Shown: positions 1 to 8,071, numbered from the stretch's first letter. The stretch is DNA of 14,463 nucleotides from Eudoraea sp. (GCA_013041785.1 JABDRK010000431.1:1-14463); one strand, 5' to 3'. Translations and numbers: made by a program. The notes: generated by a model from the sequence alone, not told the origin.

Positions 1-820
1 CTTTGGCCAGGGATTCGTGATTTACAAATTCCTTGCTGAATTTCGTAATCCATCCCAACCCGGCTTCAATAGGGGAGGTTGTATCGTCAATATCGTTCCC
101 ATAAAGACAATAGCCCATTTCCAAACGTAAGGTATCCCTGGCAGCCAGACCTATCGGTTTAATGCCATACGGTTTTCCGGCTTCCAGCACTTTTGTCCAG
201 ATTTGTTCTACTTCTTCGTTTTTACAATAAATTTCAAAACCGCCAGAACCTGTGTATCCGGTAGCAGAAATTATTACGTGTTCAATACCTGCAAAATCAC
301 CAACTACGAAATTGTAGAAGCTGATAGCCGAAAGGTCTACCGAACTGAGAGATTGCATGGCTTCCACGGCCAGGGGCCCCTGAATGGCCAATAAAGAATA
401 GCTATCAGATATATTCCGCATCTGGGCTCCGATATCCGTATTGTATTTGGAAATATGATTCCAGTCTTTTTCAATATTGGAGGCATTGACCACAAGCAAA
501 TAGACCTCATCCTTAACCCTGTATATAATCAGGTCATCTACAATACCCCCTGTTTCATTGGGCATGCAGCTATATTGCGCTTTCCCCACGGTAAGTTTGG
601 AGGCATCGTTGGAGGAAATCTTTTGTATCAGGGTAAGTGCTTTAGGACCCTCAATCAGGAATTCACCCATGTGAGAGACATCAAATACACCTACCTTATT
701 TCTTACGGTTTCATGCTCAATATTAACCCCTTCATAAGATACCGGCATCTCGTAACCTGCAAAAGGAACCATTTTGGCGCCCAGGGATTTATGTACATCG
801 GCCAATGCTGTTTTTTTCAT
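1..820 (-). CDS. gcvT: Aminomethyltransferase (glycine cleavage system T protein), 5' part only
   Basis: GcvT takes the aminomethyl group from the lipoyl arm of GcvH, releases ammonia and passes the one-carbon unit to tetrahydrofolate, in the cytoplasm. The reading frame starts at ATG 820-818 ([20 protein letters not shown]) and stays open to the left edge, giving 273 codons. The family is usually about 360 residues, so roughly the last 90 (the C-terminal barrel) lie outside the window. Visible family motifs are FAGYEMPV (20-27), DVSHMGE (47-53), GGIVDDL (91-97, holding the aspartate thought to be catalytic), VNASNIEKD (111-119), [10 protein letters not shown] (188-197) and [19 protein letters not shown] (225-243), the folate-site signature. 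It lies 107 bases downstream of thrC on the same strand, with its own possible -7 element, so it may be a separate unit. No gcvH or gcvP is in view. Identification is secure; the truncation is only the window edge. Confidence 0.97.
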   Translation of the reverse strand, partial: MKKTALADVHKSLGAKMVPFAGYEMPVSYEGVNIEHETVRNKVGVFDVSHMGEFLIEGPKALTLIQKISSNDASKLTVGKAQYSCMPNETGGIVDDLIIYRVKDEVYLLVVNASNIEKDWNHISKYNTDIGAQMRNISDSYSLLAIQGPLAVEAMQSLSSVDLSAISFYNFVVGDFAGIEHVIISATGYTGSGGFEIYCKNEEVEQIWTKVLEAGKPYGIKPIGLAARDTLRLEMGYCLYGNDIDDTTSPIEAGLGWITKFSKEFVNHESLAK

Positions 821-844
821 TGTTCCATCGAATTTAAGATGGGC

Positions 845-852
845 CAAATTTA
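845..852 (-). promoter_or_regulatory. Possible -7 promoter element for gcvT
   Basis: On the minus strand the bases read TAAATTTG, a full match to the Bacteroidota -7 consensus TAnnTTTG, 24 bases before the gcvT start. That would give a short leader of about 15-20 nt. No TTTG is found at the usual -33 distance, so this is half a promoter by sequence and gcvT might also receive read-through from thr. Confidence 0.4.
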
Positions 853-917
853 CCTAAAATAACACAGAAGCGAGTCAGTAAGGGGCTGCAGTTTTGAAAA
901 AGAAATGTTAATTAACC

Positions 918-933
918 CCCTGAAGGATCAGGG
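918..933 (-). terminator. Small hairpin at the end of thrC (weak terminator candidate)
   Basis: CCCTGA (918-923) and TCAGGG (928-933) form a 6-bp stem with a 4-base loop. The stem includes the thrC stop codon (930-928). On the minus strand it is followed by GGTTAATTAACATTTCTTTTT, so the U-rich stretch is about 13 bases away rather than adjacent. A perfect 10-bp palindrome GTTAATTAAC (907-916) lies in between. This may slow or partly end transcription but is not a classical terminator. Confidence 0.3.
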
Positions 934-2223
934 ATGTAAAAGAAATTCTTTCAGGTCCTGATAGGATGTGATTGGCATCGATACTTTTTCGCGGTCCATC
1001 ACCTTTTGGATTTGCGGAGGCAGGGCTAAATCAAGGCCCAAGGTTTCTTTAACTACCCTGAGGAACTTGATGGGATGTGCGGTTTCCAGGAAGACACCCA
1101 GGACGTTTTGGTGGCTTTCCTGATACTTCCTCAACCCCAAAAAACCTACAGCTCCATGGGGATCAGCAACATAACCAAACTGCTTATACAATGCCTTCAT
1201 GGCTTCCCGGGTTTCCTCATCGCTGTAGGAATAACTGGATAAATGCTTTTGAAGTTCCGTGAACTGGTCGTTGTACAGCTGCCTGATCCGAATAAAATTA
1301 CTGGGGTCGCCAACGTCCATCGCATTGGAAATAGTAGCCACTGAAGGCTTGGGGGCATACACCTGATTTTCCATAAACTGTGGAACCGTATCATTGACAT
1401 TAGTAGCAGCCACAAAGTGGGCACAGGGCATTCCAAGCTTTTGCGCCATCATGCCTGCACAGATATTCCCGAAATTACCGCTGGGCACTGAAAAAACAAT
1501 ATCAAGGTTTCTCTCTTTGGTTTGCTTGTATGCAAATAGGAAGTAAAACATCTGGGGCAACCAGCGCGCTATATTTATGGAATTGGCAGAAGTTAGTCTT
1601 TTGCCGGATAATATGTCCTGGTCCAGAAAGGCCTTTTTCACCATCCGCTGACAATCGTCAAAGGTTCCCTGTACTTCAAGGGCCGTTATGTTTTGCCCAA
1701 GGGTGGTAAGCTGTCTTTCCTGAATATCACTAACCTTTCCGGAAGGGTAGAGGATTACCACCTTGACGCCTTTAACCCCCAGGAAGCCATTTGCTACAGC
1801 TCCACCAGTATCCCCTGAGGTAGCAACTAAAATGGTTACTTCCCTGTCATCATCCCGATTGAAATATTCCAGACACCTGGCCATAAATCTGGCGCCAACA
1901 TCCTTGAAGGCCATGGTAGGGCCATGGAATAATTCCAGTACTGCAGTATGGGCATCCAACTCAAGGAGGGGAAAATCAAAGTCCAGTACCGCGTCCAGTA
2001 TTTGCTCCAGCTCAGGAGCCGGGATCTCACCGGCAACAAATTGTTCGATGGCCTGAAATGCAATTTCCTGATGGGTCAGGGAAGTGATCTGGTCAAAAAA
2101 GGACCTGGGAAGCGCAGTTATTTTTTCCGGAAAGTACAAACTCCTGTCGGGTGCTATCCCCCGGATAACTGCTTCCCTGAAGGTGACTTTCGGAGCCTGA
2201 TGATGTAAGCTGAAATATTTCAT
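928..2223 (-). CDS. thrC: Threonine synthase
   Basis: This PLP enzyme converts O-phosphohomoserine to threonine, the last step of the pathway, in the cytoplasm. The protein is 431 residues, normal for the bacterial type with the N-terminal threonine-synthase domain (MKYFSLHHQAPKVTFREAV at the start). The PLP lysine is K107 in HGPTMAFKDVGARF (100-113). ATSGDTGGA (134-142) and SVPSGNFGNICAG (245-257) are the phosphate- and cofactor-binding loops. It is the third gene of the thr operon, 28 bases after thrB, with no promoter-like element in that gap. ATG 2223-2221 is chosen because it begins the conserved N-terminus and no upstream in-frame extension is needed. Nothing odd was seen. Confidence 0.97.
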   Translation of the reverse strand: MKYFSLHHQAPKVTFREAVIRGIAPDRSLYFPEKITALPRSFFDQITSLTHQEIAFQAIEQFVAGEIPAPELEQILDAVLDFDFPLLELDAHTAVLELFHGPTMAFKDVGARFMARCLEYFNRDDDREVTILVATSGDTGGAVANGFLGVKGVKVVILYPSGKVSDIQERQLTTLGQNITALEVQGTFDDCQRMVKKAFLDQDILSGKRLTSANSINIARWLPQMFYFLFAYKQTKERNLDIVFSVPSGNFGNICAGMMAQKLGMPCAHFVAATNVNDTVPQFMENQVYAPKPSVATISNAMDVGDPSNFIRIRQLYNDQFTELQKHLSSYSYSDEETREAMKALYKQFGYVADPHGAVGFLGLRKYQESHQNVLGVFLETAHPIKFLRVVKETLGLDLALPPQIQKVMDREKVSMPITSYQDLKEFLLHP

Positions 2224-2251
2224 TGGGTCATTCCCTGGGTTTTGGTTTCCC

Positions 2252-3181
2252 TTACCAGCGTTCTAAAATTTTTATTCCTTGCAGGTTGATTTTGGATACA
2301 TGGATTTCAAAGGGAACCCCTACATCAGCATAGGCTTTATCAAACGCATCTGCAACCTGTTTGGCTTGTTCCATTCCTTTGCTGAGGGCAAAAACAGAAG
2401 GTCCCGATCCGGATATACCAACGCCTAGTGCCCCGGCTTTGTGGGAAGCCTGCTTCAGCGCCTCATAACCCGGGATTAGTATGGAACGTATGGGTTCCAC
2501 AATATGGTCTTCCAGGGAACGCCCGATGAGGTCGTAATCCTCGGTATATAAACCTGCCACAAGTCCGCCTACATTTCCCCACTGCCGGATACCGTCTTTC
2601 AATGAGATGGCTGTTTTCAGGATTTTTCGGGAATCCGCTGTTTTAACTTCGATCTGGGGATGGAGTATGGTGGCGTGAAGCTCCTCCGGGGTGTTTAATT
2701 TAATGATGTCCAGCGGTTGGTAACTCCGCACCAGCGTAAATCCGCCCAGGAGAGCAGGGGCCACATTATCGGCATGAGCTACTCCACTGGCAAGTTTTTC
2801 TCCTTCCATGGCAAAGGGAACAAGTTCCTGTTGGCTAAAAGGCTCATCGAGCAGGATATTGATTCCGAATACCGCACCTGCAGCGCTTGCTGCACTGCTG
2901 CCGATACCGCTACCAGGCTTAATTTTCTTAAGGATTTCAATCTCAAACCCTCCGCGATGATCCAAAGCATCAAGCAGGGCCATTGCGGCCACTCCTGCCA
3001 CATTCTTATCTGCCTCAAGCGGGAGTTCCTGCCCCGTTATTTTAGTTATTCGGATACCCGGCTGAGCAGATTTCTTCAGAATCATTTCATCTCCTACTGC
3101 ATCCAGGGCCAGGCCGAGCACATCAAATCCGCAGGAGATGTTCGCTATAGTAGCCGGGCAAAATACTTTAACTGCATCCAT
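2252..3181 (-). CDS. thrB: Homoserine kinase (GHMP family)
   Basis: ThrB phosphorylates L-homoserine with ATP to give O-phosphohomoserine, the substrate of the threonine synthase encoded next. It is a 309-residue cytoplasmic GHMP kinase. The N-terminus MDAVKVFCPATIANISCGFD carries GHMP motif 1. The ATP-binding motif PGSGIGSSAAS is at 89-99, and motif 3, GVGISGSGPSVFAL, is at 253-266. Length and motif spacing are those of the family. Its ATG (3181-3179) follows the thrA TAG stop (3187-3185) after only three bases (GCA), so the two genes are almost certainly translationally coupled and made in fixed proportion. No defect was seen. Confidence 0.96.
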   Translation of the reverse strand: MDAVKVFCPATIANISCGFDVLGLALDAVGDEMILKKSAQPGIRITKITGQELPLEADKNVAGVAAMALLDALDHRGGFEIEILKKIKPGSGIGSSAASAAGAVFGINILLDEPFSQQELVPFAMEGEKLASGVAHADNVAPALLGGFTLVRSYQPLDIIKLNTPEELHATILHPQIEVKTADSRKILKTAISLKDGIRQWGNVGGLVAGLYTEDYDLIGRSLEDHIVEPIRSILIPGYEALKQASHKAGALGVGISGSGPSVFALSKGMEQAKQVADAFDKAYADVGVPFEIHVSKINLQGIKILERW

Positions 3182-3184
3182 TGC

Positions 3185-5629
3185 CTAAAAGTTACCGATT
3201 CTGATAATATCTGCAAAAAGGCCGGAAGCCGTTACATCCGCCCCAGCGCCGGCTCCTTTAACGATCAAAGGCTGCCTGGGATAGCGTTCGGTAAAGAACA
3301 GTACGATGTTGTCACTCCCTTCCAAATTGTAAAAGTCATGCCCTTCAGGAATTTGCTGTAAGCCAACACGGGCTTTTCCATTCTCAAATTCGGCCACATA
3401 CTTCAATTTACAATGATTCTCTTGGGCTTTTGAATAAAGGTTTTGGAAGGCTTGCTCATGTTTTTTCAGAGAAGCAAAAAAATCCTCGTTATTCTTAGTT
3501 TCCAAACTTTCCCTGGGCAAAAAGGAGTCGTTTTCAATCTGGTCCAGGTCTGCTTTAAAACCGCTTTCTCTTGCCAGAATCAGGATCTTCCGCATTACAT
3601 CTATCCCGCTGAGGTCAATCTTTGGATCTGGTTCTGTATATCCTTGTTCCTGAGCCTGCTTTACAATATCGTGGAAGGTATGTTGGCCGTTGAAATTGTT
3701 AAACACAAAGTTGAGGCTTCCGGAAAGCACCGCCTGAATCTTATGTACCCTGTCTCCGGATGCAATCAGGTGTTTCAGGGTATCTATTATTGGTAAACCA
3801 GCCCCGACATTAGTCTCAAAAAGGAAAGGAGCATTGTATTCCCTGGATAGGGCTTTTAGTTTCTGATAGTTATCATAGGCCGAGGAACAGGCGATTTTAT
3901 TGCAGGTAACTACCGAAATGCTTTCCTTAAGCAGATGGGCATAGGTATCGGAGATGGTTTCGCTGGCTGTATTGTCCACAAAAATACTGTTGCGGTAATT
4001 CAGCTTTTGCAGGGTACTCAAAAACAATTCCAGGTCTGCAGCTTGCCCCTGTTCAAGGGCTTCGCGCCAGCGATCTAAAGCTATTCCTTTTTCTTCAAAG
4101 ATCATGGTACGGGAATTGGATATCCCGATTACCCTGAGGTTCAGCTTCAGGTTTTTCTTGAGGTAGCTCTGTTGCTGTGAAATTTGGTCCAGTAATTTGC
4201 CGCCTACATTACCGGCACCCATCATGTACAGGTTGATTTGCTTTATATTTTCTTCAAAAAATTCCTCATGCAGGGTATTCAGTGCCTTTTTAACATCCTC
4301 CTGGGCTATTACGGCAGAAATGTTTCGTTCTGAAGCTCCCTGCGCTATAGCCCGAATGTTGACGTTATTTTTACCCAGGGCACTAAACATTTTACCACTC
4401 AGTCCCTGGTGGCTTTTCATGTGATCCCCAACCAGGGCAATAATGGCCAAATCTTTTTCGACGATTACCGGTTTAATTTTACCTAGGCTCATCTCATAGG
4501 CAAAGGCTTCATTAACGGCCTCTTCCGCCTTCTCCGCCTCCTCCACGGAAATCCCCACGCAAATGGAATGCTCAGAAGATGCCTGGGTAATCAGCACAAC
4601 ACTTATTTCGGACTGTGAAAGGACTTCAAACAACCGTTTGGAAATCCCGGGAATACCTATCATTCCGGGTCCCTCCAGGGATAAAAGGGCTATGTCCTGT
4701 ATGTTGCTGATACCCCGGACTGTCCTTCCTGTCTGAACCTGACCTTTGGAAATCAGGGTGCCCGACGCTTCAGGATCAAAGGTGTTTTTTATTCGTATGC
4801 GGATTCCTTTGGCCAGTACCGGTTGAATGGTAGGGGGGTACAAAACCTTAGCCCCGAAATGTGATAATTCCATGGCCTCCTGGTAGGAGATTTCTGCTAT
4901 GGCTTTGGCCTGGCTCACAAGTTTGGGATTCGCGGTGAACATCCCGCTTACATCGGTCCAGATCTGTAATTCATCGGCGGAAATAGCCGCGGCAAATACA
5001 GCCGCGGTATAGTCTGATCCTCCCCGCCCCAGGGTCGTGGCATTACCTGTTACTGAGGAAGCTATAAAACCGGGCAGAATGGTAATTTTTGAGCCTGTGT
5101 CAGAGATATACTCCATACAGAGCTTGTTGGTCTCTTCAAACGCCACGGCGGCCTTCCCGAAGGCATTGTTGGTTTTGATCAGCTCACGACTATCTTTGAA
5201 TATGGCGTCCACCCCTTCAGACTGAAAGTATTGTGCAATTATGTAGGCACTTAGCAATTCGCCAAAACTCACTACTTTATCAGACAATTGCGGGGTGCAT
5301 TCCCCGATCAGGAATGCCCCATCGACCAATGATTCCAGCGAATTCAGTTCCGATTTTACCTTGCTCAGGGCTGTACTTTGTTTAGCTACAGGCAGCAATG
5401 CTCTGATAGTAGTAAGATGCCGTTCTTCTATTACTTTTAGTACCTCCCTGTATTCAGGATCCCTGGCAGCAGCCAGGGACAAGGTTTGGAGCAGGAGGTC
5501 GGTAATTCCCCCCAAGGCAGATACCACCACGATGCATTTATCCTGCACCGATTGGCTCACAATTTCCTTTACCTTTTTGATGTTTTCTGCATTCGCAACA
5601 GAAGTCCCCCCGAATTTTAATACTTGCAT
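3185..5629 (-). CDS. thrA: Bifunctional aspartokinase / homoserine dehydrogenase
   Basis: The enzyme performs the first committed step (aspartate to aspartyl phosphate) and the third step (aspartate semialdehyde to homoserine). The 814 residues match the usual fused ThrA of about 820. Residues 1-290 are the aspartokinase, starting MQVLKFGGTSVANAENI, with FGELLSA (122-128), GRGGSDYTA (201-209) and a following TDVSGMFTANP (225-235). Residues about 311-455 hold two ACT regulatory units (LLSLEGPGMIGIPGI, then LAIIALVGDHMKSHQGLSGK). Residues from 464 onward are the homoserine dehydrogenase, with the nucleotide-binding GAGNVGG (471-477), TCNKIA (575-580) and the signature DPKIDLSGIDVMRK (668-681). 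The ACT domains imply allosteric feedback, by threonine in known relatives; the effector is inferred here. It is first in the operon, 3 bases before thrB, and is preceded by a leader of about 175 nt. No catalytic motif is missing. Confidence 0.98.
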   Translation of the reverse strand: MQVLKFGGTSVANAENIKKVKEIVSQSVQDKCIVVVSALGGITDLLLQTLSLAAARDPEYREVLKVIEERHLTTIRALLPVAKQSTALSKVKSELNSLESLVDGAFLIGECTPQLSDKVVSFGELLSAYIIAQYFQSEGVDAIFKDSRELIKTNNAFGKAAVAFEETNKLCMEYISDTGSKITILPGFIASSVTGNATTLGRGGSDYTAAVFAAAISADELQIWTDVSGMFTANPKLVSQAKAIAEISYQEAMELSHFGAKVLYPPTIQPVLAKGIRIRIKNTFDPEASGTLISKGQVQTGRTVRGISNIQDIALLSLEGPGMIGIPGISKRLFEVLSQSEISVVLITQASSEHSICVGISVEEAEKAEEAVNEAFAYEMSLGKIKPVIVEKDLAIIALVGDHMKSHQGLSGKMFSALGKNNVNIRAIAQGASERNISAVIAQEDVKKALNTLHEEFFEENIKQINLYMMGAGNVGGKLLDQISQQQSYLKKNLKLNLRVIGISNSRTMIFEEKGIALDRWREALEQGQAADLELFLSTLQKLNYRNSIFVDNTASETISDTYAHLLKESISVVTCNKIACSSAYDNYQKLKALSREYNAPFLFETNVGAGLPIIDTLKHLIASGDRVHKIQAVLSGSLNFVFNNFNGQHTFHDIVKQAQEQGYTEPDPKIDLSGIDVMRKILILARESGFKADLDQIENDSFLPRESLETKNNEDFFASLKKHEQAFQNLYSKAQENHCKLKYVAEFENGKARVGLQQIPEGHDFYNLEGSDNIVLFFTERYPRQPLIVKGAGAGADVTASGLFADIIRIGNF

Positions 5630-5806
5630 ACGATGTTTGGCTTAAAAGAAGTACGCTTTGTACTTTGTATTGAAGTATGTTCCGGAAATGATTATACGAT
5701 AAACCCCATTGGGTATGGATTGCGAAACAAGGCCGGATTGCATTAATGTTCGTTCGCTAAAACCTTAATATCCATGTGTTTCAGATTGCTACTCACACTT
5801 CAAATT
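5630..5806 (-). promoter_or_regulatory. Long 5' leader of the thr operon with mini-ORFs and alternative hairpins
   Basis: If the promoter just upstream is right, the thr transcript has about 175 untranslated bases before thrA. It contains a 10-codon ORF (5775-5743, MDIKVLANEH). Its stop overlaps, as TAATG, the start of a 33-codon ORF (5743-5642) that ends 12 bases before thrA and carries three Ile codons in a row (5695-5687). Near the thrA start, AAGTAC/GTACTT (arms 5649-5654 and 5660-5665) can form a 6-bp hairpin followed by CTTTT. The same 5' arm could instead pair with an upstream TACTT (5673-5677). Leader control is an inference. The run of Thr codons typical of a thr attenuator is absent, and the hairpin is weak. 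Confidence 0.3.
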
Positions 5807-5812
5807 AATGTC

Positions 5813-5843
5813 CAAAAGTAGTACATTTAATAGCTGCAACAAA
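5813..5843 (-). promoter_or_regulatory. Promoter for the thr operon (Bacteroidota type)
   Basis: On the minus strand TTTG (5843-5840) is followed after 19 bases by TACTTTTG (5820-5813), a full match to the Bacteroidota consensus TTTG-N19-TAnnTTTG. Transcription would begin near 5806. It is the best promoter seen in the window and the only one found between nnr and thrA that points at thrABC. Confidence 0.65.
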
Positions 5844-5853
5844 TTAATACGCT

Positions 5854-5861
5854 TACTTTTG
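5854..5861 (+). promoter_or_regulatory. Possible -7 element for nnr
   Basis: TACTTTTG matches TAnnTTTG and lies 36 bases before the nnr ATG, a normal distance. The -33 position (around 5831) reads TAGC rather than TTTG, so support is partial. The same octamer occurs on the other strand at 5820-5813 for thr. The two units therefore diverge from a compact region of about 50 bp. Confidence 0.45.
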
Positions 5862-5897
5862 AAAAGTCGCAATTGAGGCGAGCTATTTTTTGAGATA

Positions 5898-7454
5898 ATG
5901 AAGATTTTAAGTGCTGAACAGGTATACCAGGCTGATAAATCCACAATAGAGAAGGAAGGGATCAGCAGTGACCAACTTATGGAACGCGCCGCCTTGCGAT
6001 TATTTGAATGGATTCACGGGCGTTTACAAGGGGCCCCGGTAAAGATTAGTTTATGCTGTGGAATTGGCAACAATGGCGGTGACGGACTGGCTTTAGCGCG
6101 ACACCTCTGGGAACACGGATATCATATCGAAGTATTTATCGTGAATTACAGCGATAAGCGTTCCCCTGATTTTCTTACCAACCTGGACCGGCTTAAAGAC
6201 CGTAAGATCTGGCCGAAATATCTGGATCAGGAATCTCCAATGCCCGATTTTACGGGGGTAGAAATGATTATTGATGCGCTATTCGGAATTGGGCTCAACC
6301 GGGCTCCGGATCCCTGGGTAGGTAAAATTATTAATGCCATTAATGCTTCAGACACTTTTGTGCTTTCTATAGATGTGCCTTCGGGGATGTTTGTGGACCG
6401 TCCAATGGAAGCTGACCAGCAGGTTATACACGCTACAACCCTCCTTACTTTTCAAGTCCCTAAATTGGCTTTCTTCATGCCTGAAACCGGCAAGTTCGTG
6501 GATCACTGGGAGGTATTGGATATTGGCCTGGACCCGGACTTTCTGAAACAGGCAGAAGCAACCTATGAACTTACGGAAATGAAGCAGGCCCGCTCCTGGT
6601 GCGCAAACAGGAGTCGTTTTTCCCATAAAGGAGATTATGGGCACGCTTTAATCCTTGGAGGCAGCTATGGTAAAATCGGGGCCGTTATTCTTGCATCCCG
6701 TGCGGCACTTCAAACAGGTTGTGGCCTCCTTACAGCTTATATTCCTAAATGCGGTTACGTGCCGGTACAGACCAGTATCCCGGAGGCAATGGTCCTGACT
6801 GACCAAGAGGAGGACAAAATAAGCGGGATAACCCTTAGCTGGAAGCCGAGTGCAGTGGGCGCGGGAATAGGTCTGGGAAGATCCCCTGTAACCGCCAAAG
6901 CCCTGCACGCATTTTTAAAGGAACAAAAGTTGCCTTTAGTTTTGGATGCTGATGCGTTGAATATCCTCTCCGAGAACCAGGATATGCTGAAGGATTTACC
7001 TCCCAAATCCATTCTGACTCCGCATCCGGGGGAATTGGCGCGACTCATAGGACCCTGGCAGGACGATTTTGAAAAATTGGATAAGGCATTAGATTTTTCC
7101 ACCCGCTATGATTGTGTACTGCTTATCAAAGGAGCCTATTCGCTGGTCCTTTATGAGGGGAAAGGGTATGTGAATCCCACAGGGAATCCGGGTATGGCTA
7201 CAGCGGGTAGTGGGGATGTGTTGACGGGAATCATCACGAGTCTGCTTTCACAAAAATACGATGCCTTAACAGCTGCCCGTTTTGGGGTTTTTCTTCACGG
7301 CATGGCTGGAGATCTGGCTGCTAGGGAGCTGGGGGAAGAAGCTGTAATCGCTTCAAGTATAAGTAATTACCTGTCGGATGCCTTCCAGTTACTCAATCAA
7401 AATGAGGGTCATACGGATACGGGAAGCGAATCTGAGTCGGGCCAGGGGAAATAA
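5898..7454 (+). CDS. nnr: Bifunctional NAD(P)H-hydrate repair enzyme (epimerase + ADP/ATP-dependent dehydratase)
   Basis: This enzyme repairs hydrated, inactive NADH and NADPH: the N-terminal half interconverts the R and S hydrates and the C-terminal half dehydrates the S form using a nucleoside phosphate. The 518 residues match the fused YjeF-type family (about 515). The epimerase domain covers about 1-215, with GIGNNGGDG (55-63), DALFGIGLNR (126-135) and DVPSGM (159-164). The kinase-fold domain covers about 225-500, with GDYGHALILGGS (245-256), GAGIGLG (321-327), LDADALN (349-355), TPHPGEL (374-380), and GNPGMATAGSGDVLTG (429-444) holding the catalytic-loop aspartate D440. The last dozen residues (DTGSESESGQGK) are a polar tail outside the fold. 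It stands alone, divergent from thr and convergent with the next gene. ATG 5898 begins the conserved MKILSAEQVYQAD. Confidence 0.95.
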   Translation: MKILSAEQVYQADKSTIEKEGISSDQLMERAALRLFEWIHGRLQGAPVKISLCCGIGNNGGDGLALARHLWEHGYHIEVFIVNYSDKRSPDFLTNLDRLKDRKIWPKYLDQESPMPDFTGVEMIIDALFGIGLNRAPDPWVGKIINAINASDTFVLSIDVPSGMFVDRPMEADQQVIHATTLLTFQVPKLAFFMPETGKFVDHWEVLDIGLDPDFLKQAEATYELTEMKQARSWCANRSRFSHKGDYGHALILGGSYGKIGAVILASRAALQTGCGLLTAYIPKCGYVPVQTSIPEAMVLTDQEEDKISGITLSWKPSAVGAGIGLGRSPVTAKALHAFLKEQKLPLVLDADALNILSENQDMLKDLPPKSILTPHPGELARLIGPWQDDFEKLDKALDFSTRYDCVLLIKGAYSLVLYEGKGYVNPTGNPGMATAGSGDVLTGIITSLLSQKYDALTAARFGVFLHGMAGDLAARELGEEAVIASSISNYLSDAFQLLNQNEGHTDTGSESESGQGK

Positions 7455-7455
7455 T

Positions 7456-7507
7456 ACTAAAAGATTGGAAACGATAAAAAACGCGTGTATACGGTACGTT
7501 TTAGTCT
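7456..7507. terminator. Possible weak terminator between two convergent genes
   Basis: Two genes converge here with 68 bases between their stop codons. AAAACG (7478-7483) pairs with CGTTTT (7497-7502), and CGT/ACG can pair inside the loop. ACTAAAA (starting 7456) could also pair with TTTTAGT (7499-7505). With A tracts on one side and T tracts on the other, such a structure could end transcription from both directions. The stems are AT-rich and short, so this is tentative. Confidence 0.3.
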
Positions 7508-7522
7508 AAAATAGCCCTGCCT

Positions 7523-7933
7523 TTATTTGGGATATTTCACCCTCTTTTTAACCCAGGAAACCGCATTGTTATAGTCGATAAAAAACTTCATCGGCTTTTT
7601 AAAGAACATCTTTTCAATTTTGAAATTGTGCATATCCATCTGTTTTACGGATACGATAGCAAATGCCTTTAGGTTTTCAATTTCCCGTACATAGGTGTAA
7701 ATAATGGGATCCAGGGCATAGGAATTCTTGCGCAGGCTGATGAATCCAAAATCGCGGTCTTTGAAGTGAATTTCCGCAATACCTATTATCTGATAGGCCC
7801 TTTCCAGGGTAATGGTAGCGCCCTCGTTAAAGATACCTACCATGTATTTTTTATAGACCTGTACTTTGCCGATATCCAAATGATATTCCCGGACCACTAC
7901 GGTCTTTTTCTTCTTAGCCCCTCCTATTTTCAT
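7523..7933 (-). CDS. Small protein of unknown function, possibly SpoIIAA/STAS-like fold
   Basis: This is a 136-residue soluble protein with no signal peptide or membrane segment and a basic N-terminus (AKKKK, 6-10). I do not recognise a named family. Its pattern resembles short SpoIIAA/STAS-like proteins common in Bacteroidota. It alternates strand and helix, with a central hydrophobic strand FAIVSVKQ (91-98), then an NFKIEKMFFKKP stretch (103-114), then FFIDYNNAVSWVKKR (117-131), close to the 'F-x-D-x-x-x-A-x-x-W' ending of that group. This is a resemblance judged by eye; no catalytic residues can be assigned. It stands between nnr (convergent) and the clpC terminator, and no TAnnTTTG element was found in the 182 bases upstream. 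ATG 7933-7931 is the longest start; residue M31 is a less likely alternative because it would remove two predicted strands. Confidence 0.75.
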   Translation of the reverse strand: MKIGGAKKKKTVVVREYHLDIGKVQVYKKYMVGIFNEGATITLERAYQIIGIAEIHFKDRDFGFISLRKNSYALDPIIYTYVREIENLKAFAIVSVKQMDMHNFKIEKMFFKKPMKFFIDYNNAVSWVKKRVKYPK

Positions 7934-8071
7934 TATGTATAGTGTCTCGAACGAATGTAGTTTTAAGACCCACTATTTTGAAATAAATTAGACTAATAGC
8001 AGATATATCGTTTATACGGTAATGGTGTTCAGGGACTTGTGATTAATTTCTGACGTGAAAAGGAAGAAAAT

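Noticed and set aside
455..862. 135-codon plus-strand frame over the gcvT start
   Set aside because: It is antisense to well-conserved gcvT coding sequence and has no known motif.
2717..3361. 214-codon plus-strand frame across the thrB/thrA junction
   Set aside because: It is antisense to two confidently identified genes, with no promoter and no domain resemblance.
5800..5826. Eight-codon minus-strand ORF MYYFWTLI upstream of thrA
   Set aside because: It overlaps the promoter -7 element itself, so it would start upstream of the expected transcript, and its aromatic residues make no sense for threonine control.
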